Assembly: GCA_002842935.1 (NCBI GenBank)
Contig: PHEM01000124.1
Location: 1 to 8,640 of the forward strand
Direction of reading: 5' to 3'
Source: Alphaproteobacteria bacterium HGW-Alphaproteobacteria-13
Lineage (GTDB): Bacteria > Pseudomonadota > Alphaproteobacteria > Sphingomonadales > Sphingomonadaceae
Length of the DNA stretch: 8,640 bases
Position 1 is the first letter of the stretch. Every line of letters begins with the position of its first letter. The position numbers and the translations under genes were made by a program. This document shows positions 6,441 through 8,640 of this stretch, in pieces. Below the pieces are notes generated by a model. That model ran no database searches. It had not been told where the DNA came from and saw only the letters and a program-made list of their open reading frames with translations.

Positions 6441-7712
6441 ATGTTCACTCGTTTTCGCTCGATGCCCGCGACGGCCCTGGCCGCCGTGCTGGGATGCGCG
6501 CTGATGACCACGGCCGCCCCTGCGGCGGCGCAAGGAAAGCAGAAGAAGGAGCAGGCCGCCAAGGGCAAGTCCCTGTCGCCCAGCAAGGGCTTCGGACCGG
6601 CGCTCAAGAAGATGACCGACGCGGCGGGCGCGAAGGATGCGGCGGCGCTCCAGGCGGCGATCGCCGACGGACAGGGCAGCGCGACCACGCCCGATGACCA
6701 GTATCTCCTGTCCTTCTACACGCTTCAGCTCGGCATCATCGGCAGCGATCAGGCCGCGCAGGCGCGGGGTCTCGACGGAATGCTCGATTCGGGCCTGACG
6801 CCGCCCGAAAGCGTGGCGGCCTATAATTTCTATTCGGGCAATTTCGCCTATGGCGCGAAGGATTATACGAAGGCGATCCAGCGACTGGAGGCCGCGAAAG
6901 CCGCCGGTTCGACGGAAACGGCGCTCGCGCCACTGCTGATGGACTCCTATCTCAGCGCCGGTCAGGTCGACCAGGGCTGGGCGATCGCCAAGGCGGGGAT
7001 CGAGGCGAGCCGCGCGGCGGGGCAGCGCCCCTCCGAAGACCTGTATGTCCGCCCGGCACAGGCCTTCCAGAAAGCGAACCGCACCAACGAGCTGCTCGAC
7101 GTGCTGACGATGCGCGTGGAGGATTACGGCAACCCCGCGACCTGGCGCAACACGCTGTTCATCATATTGCAGCAGGCGGGCGCCGACAAGGACCTGAACC
7201 TCGACACGCTGCGCCTGATGCGCGCGACGGGCGCCATGACCGAGCGTCCCGAATATTCGGAATATGCCGCGCTTGCGATCGAGGCCGGCTATCCCGGCGA
7301 AGTCGTCAATGTGATCCGGCAAGGCAAGACCGCCGGTGTCATTCCGGCCAGCGACCAGCATTTCAACGGCATCCTCGAATCGCAGGAGCCGCGCGCGCGC
7401 GCCGACTCCACGGCGCTGGCGGCGGACGCCACCAAGCCCGCGACGCTCGCCAACCCGCGCGTGGCGCGCTCCACCGCCGATGCGCTGGTCGGCAACGGCG
7501 ATTATGCCAAGGCGATTCCGCTTTACGAAGCGGCGCTGAACGGCGGTGCGGACCCGGTTTCGCAATATCGCCTGGCCGTCGCGCAGGCGCTGGCGGGACA
7601 GAATGACGCCGCCGCCGCCAATTTCGCGAAAGTGCAGGGCAACCGCCAGCGACTCGCCCAGCTGTGGACGATCCATCTCAAGCAAAAGGCCGCGCCGGGC
7701 ACCGGCGGCTGA
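6441..7712 (+). CDS. Secreted or periplasmic TPR-type repeat protein, function unknown
   Basis: A 423-residue protein with an N-terminal export signal: basic MFTRFR, a hydrophobic stretch at about 9-29, and a likely signal peptidase I site after Ala30 (AAA-Q). A Cys at 19 in VLGC loosely fits a lipobox, but the hydrophobic core continues past it, so cleavage after Ala30 is more likely. A Lys-rich linker (32-48) follows. The mature protein is helical with TPR-like units, clearest at about 131-152 (SGNFAYGAKDYTKAIQRLE) and 345-396 (GNGDYAKAIPLYEAALNGG, then QYRLAVAQALAGQNDAAAAN). No enzymatic motif is visible. The start is fixed by a strong SD (AGGAGAG, 6 nt spacing). It is transcribed alone and ends in a strong terminator. 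TPR proteins usually scaffold protein assemblies, here probably in the periplasm or envelope; that is inference. Confidence 0.85.
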   Translation: MFTRFRSMPATALAAVLGCALMTTAAPAAAQGKQKKEQAAKGKSLSPSKGFGPALKKMTDAAGAKDAAALQAAIADGQGSATTPDDQYLLSFYTLQLGIIGSDQAAQARGLDGMLDSGLTPPESVAAYNFYSGNFAYGAKDYTKAIQRLEAAKAAGSTETALAPLLMDSYLSAGQVDQGWAIAKAGIEASRAAGQRPSEDLYVRPAQAFQKANRTNELLDVLTMRVEDYGNPATWRNTLFIILQQAGADKDLNLDTLRLMRATGAMTERPEYSEYAALAIEAGYPGEVVNVIRQGKTAGVIPASDQHFNGILESQEPRARADSTALAADATKPATLANPRVARSTADALVGNGDYAKAIPLYEAALNGGADPVSQYRLAVAQALAGQNDAAAANFAKVQGNRQRLAQLWTIHLKQKAAPGTGG

Positions 7713-7727
7713 CGCTTTCGCCGCGGA

Positions 7728-7770
7728 TGAAAAAGGGCGCCGCTCCGCCATGGACCGGCGCCTTTTTTCA
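7728..7770. terminator. Bidirectional intrinsic terminator between convergent genes
   Basis: A GC stem GGCGCCG (7736-7742) pairs with CGGCGCC (7756-7762). It extends inward, after a C.C mismatch, by TCC/GGA around a 5-nt loop. It extends outward through a G.T wobble and an A-run pairing with a T-run (7763-7768). The stem is followed by U6 on the plus strand and by a U5 run on the minus strand. It can therefore end transcription of the TPR-type gene (16 nt after its stop) and of the Lrp-type gene (21 nt after its stop). Confidence 0.9.
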
Positions 7771-7790
7771 TGGATCGGCGGCGCGGCGCG

Positions 7791-8264
7791 TCAATTCTCG
7801 ACGGGAATCCCGGCAAGCTGCTTGGCGGTGCGGATCGTCAGCGATGTCTTGACGCTCGTGACATTGGGAGCGGACGTCAGATGCGCGGTGAGGAAGGACT
7901 GGAAACTTTGCAGGTCGCGGGCGACGACTTTCAACAGGAAGTCGATTTCTCCGTTCAGCATATAGCATTCGCGGACTTCGGGAAGCTGCCCGACATAATC
8001 CTCGAACGCCTTGAGGTCGGCTTCGGCCTGGCTGCGCAGGCTGACCATCGCAAAGACGGTGATGCCATAGCCGAGCTTGGCCGCGTCGAGGTCGGCGTGA
8101 TAGGAGCGGATGACGCCCGATTCCTCCAGCGCCCGCACGCGGCGAAGGCAGGGCGGCGCCGTCAGCCCCACCATTTGCGCCAGTTCCACATTGGTGATCC
8201 GTCCGTTCCGCTGCAATTCCCCGAGTATCCGCAAGTCGATTTCGTCGAACTTCTGGCTTGCCAT
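7791..8264 (-). CDS. Lrp/AsnC family transcriptional regulator
   Basis: A 157-residue protein of the feast/famine (Lrp/AsnC) family, which binds DNA as dimers or higher oligomers and often senses amino acids. The N-terminal winged helix-turn-helix spans about 7-58 and contains DLRILGELQRNGRITNVELA and the recognition helix region LTAPPCLRRVRALEESGVI. The C-terminal RAM/effector domain spans about 68-150, with the conserved turn GEIDFLLKV (105-113), where the ligand-binding loop lies in Lrp proteins. Length is normal for the family. The ATG at 8264 is supported by GGAAG (complement of 8273-8277), 8 nt upstream. Target genes and ligand cannot be told from the window. It is divergent from the DUF2336 gene and ends at the shared terminator. 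Autoregulation is likely (see promoter). Confidence 0.93.
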   Translation of the reverse strand: MASQKFDEIDLRILGELQRNGRITNVELAQMVGLTAPPCLRRVRALEESGVIRSYHADLDAAKLGYGITVFAMVSLRSQAEADLKAFEDYVGQLPEVRECYMLNGEIDFLLKVVARDLQSFQSFLTAHLTSAPNVTSVKTSLTIRTAKQLAGIPVEN

Positions 8265-8294
8265 TGTTGAAACTTCCGCTTTGCCGTAAACATG

Positions 8295-8337
8295 ATGATC
8301 ATAATATTATTTCAGCCGATTGCAATTGTCCCACAAT
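8295..8337 (-). promoter_or_regulatory. Probable promoter and operator of the Lrp-type gene
   Basis: In an AT-rich patch unlike its surroundings, the minus strand shows TTGCAA (8325-8320) and TATGAT (8303-8298) separated by 16 nt, a fair sigma70-type promoter. Several short perfect palindromes overlap it: ATGATCAT (8295-8302) on the -10, ATAATATTAT (8301-8310) in the spacer, and ATTGCAAT (8319-8326) on the -35. Just upstream is ATTGT-CCC-ACAAT (8325-8337). Lrp-family regulators typically bind AT-rich palindromes and often repress their own gene, so these are candidate operators. Confidence 0.55.
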
Positions 8338-8430
8338 GTGACGCGCCGGTCTGGCCTCTTTCGCGGCCCGCCAAATCGCGCTAGCCGGTAATCATATGCT
8401 AACCAAGGATCTGGGTGTGAGGCACCGGGC

Positions 8431-8640
8431 GTGACTGCTGACTCGATGATCGCGACCATCTTGCGCCGCACGCCCGGCGACCGGCGCGCGAGCGTCGCGG
8501 CATGGCGGCAGCTGACCGATATCCTTGCCCAGCGCGGCAACCGGCTGAACGAAGACGACATCCGGCGCGGCCTTCGCGCGCTGGCGGTTCTGCGCGCCGA
8601 CGTGCCGGAGCAAGTGCGCCGCGATTGCGCGGAATCGGTC
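8431..8640 (+). CDS. DUF2336 family protein, 3'-truncated by window
   Basis: The first 70 codons of a gene that runs off the window; no stop is met. The start is taken as GTG at 8431, because GAGG (8419-8422) lies 8 nt before it. An in-frame ATG at 8446 has no SD, and an in-frame TAA at 8389 limits extension. The translation is hydrophilic and helical, with AAWRQLTDILAQRG and LRALAVLRADVPEQVRRD. This matches what I recall of the N-terminus of alphaproteobacterial DUF2336 proteins, which are helical-repeat proteins of unknown function. The gene is divergent from the Lrp-type gene, so its promoter probably lies in 8265-8430 and may be influenced by that regulator. Only the N-terminal part is visible, so the family call is tentative. 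Confidence 0.65.
   Translation, partial: MTADSMIATILRRTPGDRRASVAAWRQLTDILAQRGNRLNEDDIRRGLRALAVLRADVPEQVRRDCAESV

Noticed and set aside
6426..7751. 441-codon minus-strand open frame opposite the TPR-type gene
   Set aside because: It is Arg/Gly-rich with no motif. The plus-strand frame has a signal peptide, a strong SD and a terminator right after its stop.
7770..8270. 166-codon plus-strand frame opposite the Lrp-type gene
   Set aside because: The minus strand encodes an unmistakable Lrp/AsnC protein over the same bases.
8440..8444. GACTC, a possible CcrM methylation site (GANTC) at the start of the DUF2336 gene
   Set aside because: A single 5-bp match is expected by chance, and it lies inside the coding region, not in a promoter.

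Overview
The window is about two thirds G+C. Its gene families and order point to an alphaproteobacterium, most likely a sphingomonad (Sphingomonadales). The pointers are the birA-coaX-rnj cluster, a DUF1467 protein, a DUF2336 protein, and an interspersed palindrome of a kind I associate from memory with sphingomonad genomes. No mobile-element gene, CRISPR array, tRNA or rRNA is visible. This looks like ordinary chromosomal core sequence.

Layout. Positions 1-3044 (+) hold a tightly packed operon: the 3' part of birA (biotin-protein ligase, 5' end outside the window), coaX (type III pantothenate kinase, GTG start 4 nt after the birA stop) and rnj (ribonuclease J, overlapping the coaX stop as ATGA). 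Positions 3045-3242 are intergenic and hold a perfect 34-bp inverted repeat with a 14-nt loop. A small two-helix DUF1467 membrane protein (3243-3503, +) follows. It converges on a 788-residue protein on the minus strand (5876-3510) with two N-terminal membrane helices, a very long Ala/Glu-rich coiled-coil-type region and a distinct C-terminal cap. That architecture resembles the Caulobacter polarity factor TipN. Divergent from it, 47 bp away, is a 105-residue Hpt-like protein (5924-6241, +) in which the phosphoacceptor histidine is replaced. Next are a secreted TPR-type protein (6441-7712, +), a strong terminator that works in both directions (7728-7770), an Lrp/AsnC-type regulator (8264-7791, -) with a palindrome-rich promoter, and the first 70 codons of a DUF2336 protein (8431 to the window end, +).

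How the genes work together. birA, coaX and rnj combine cofactor use (biotinylation of carboxylases, the first step of CoA synthesis) with RNA processing. Their packing indicates cotranscription, not a shared reaction. The least explained part is the divergent pair at 3510-6241: a membrane-anchored cytoplasmic coiled-coil protein and a pseudo-Hpt. It could be a small polarity or signalling module, but that is inference from architecture and position. The Lrp-type gene is probably autoregulated, because palindromes overlap its apparent -10 and -35 elements.
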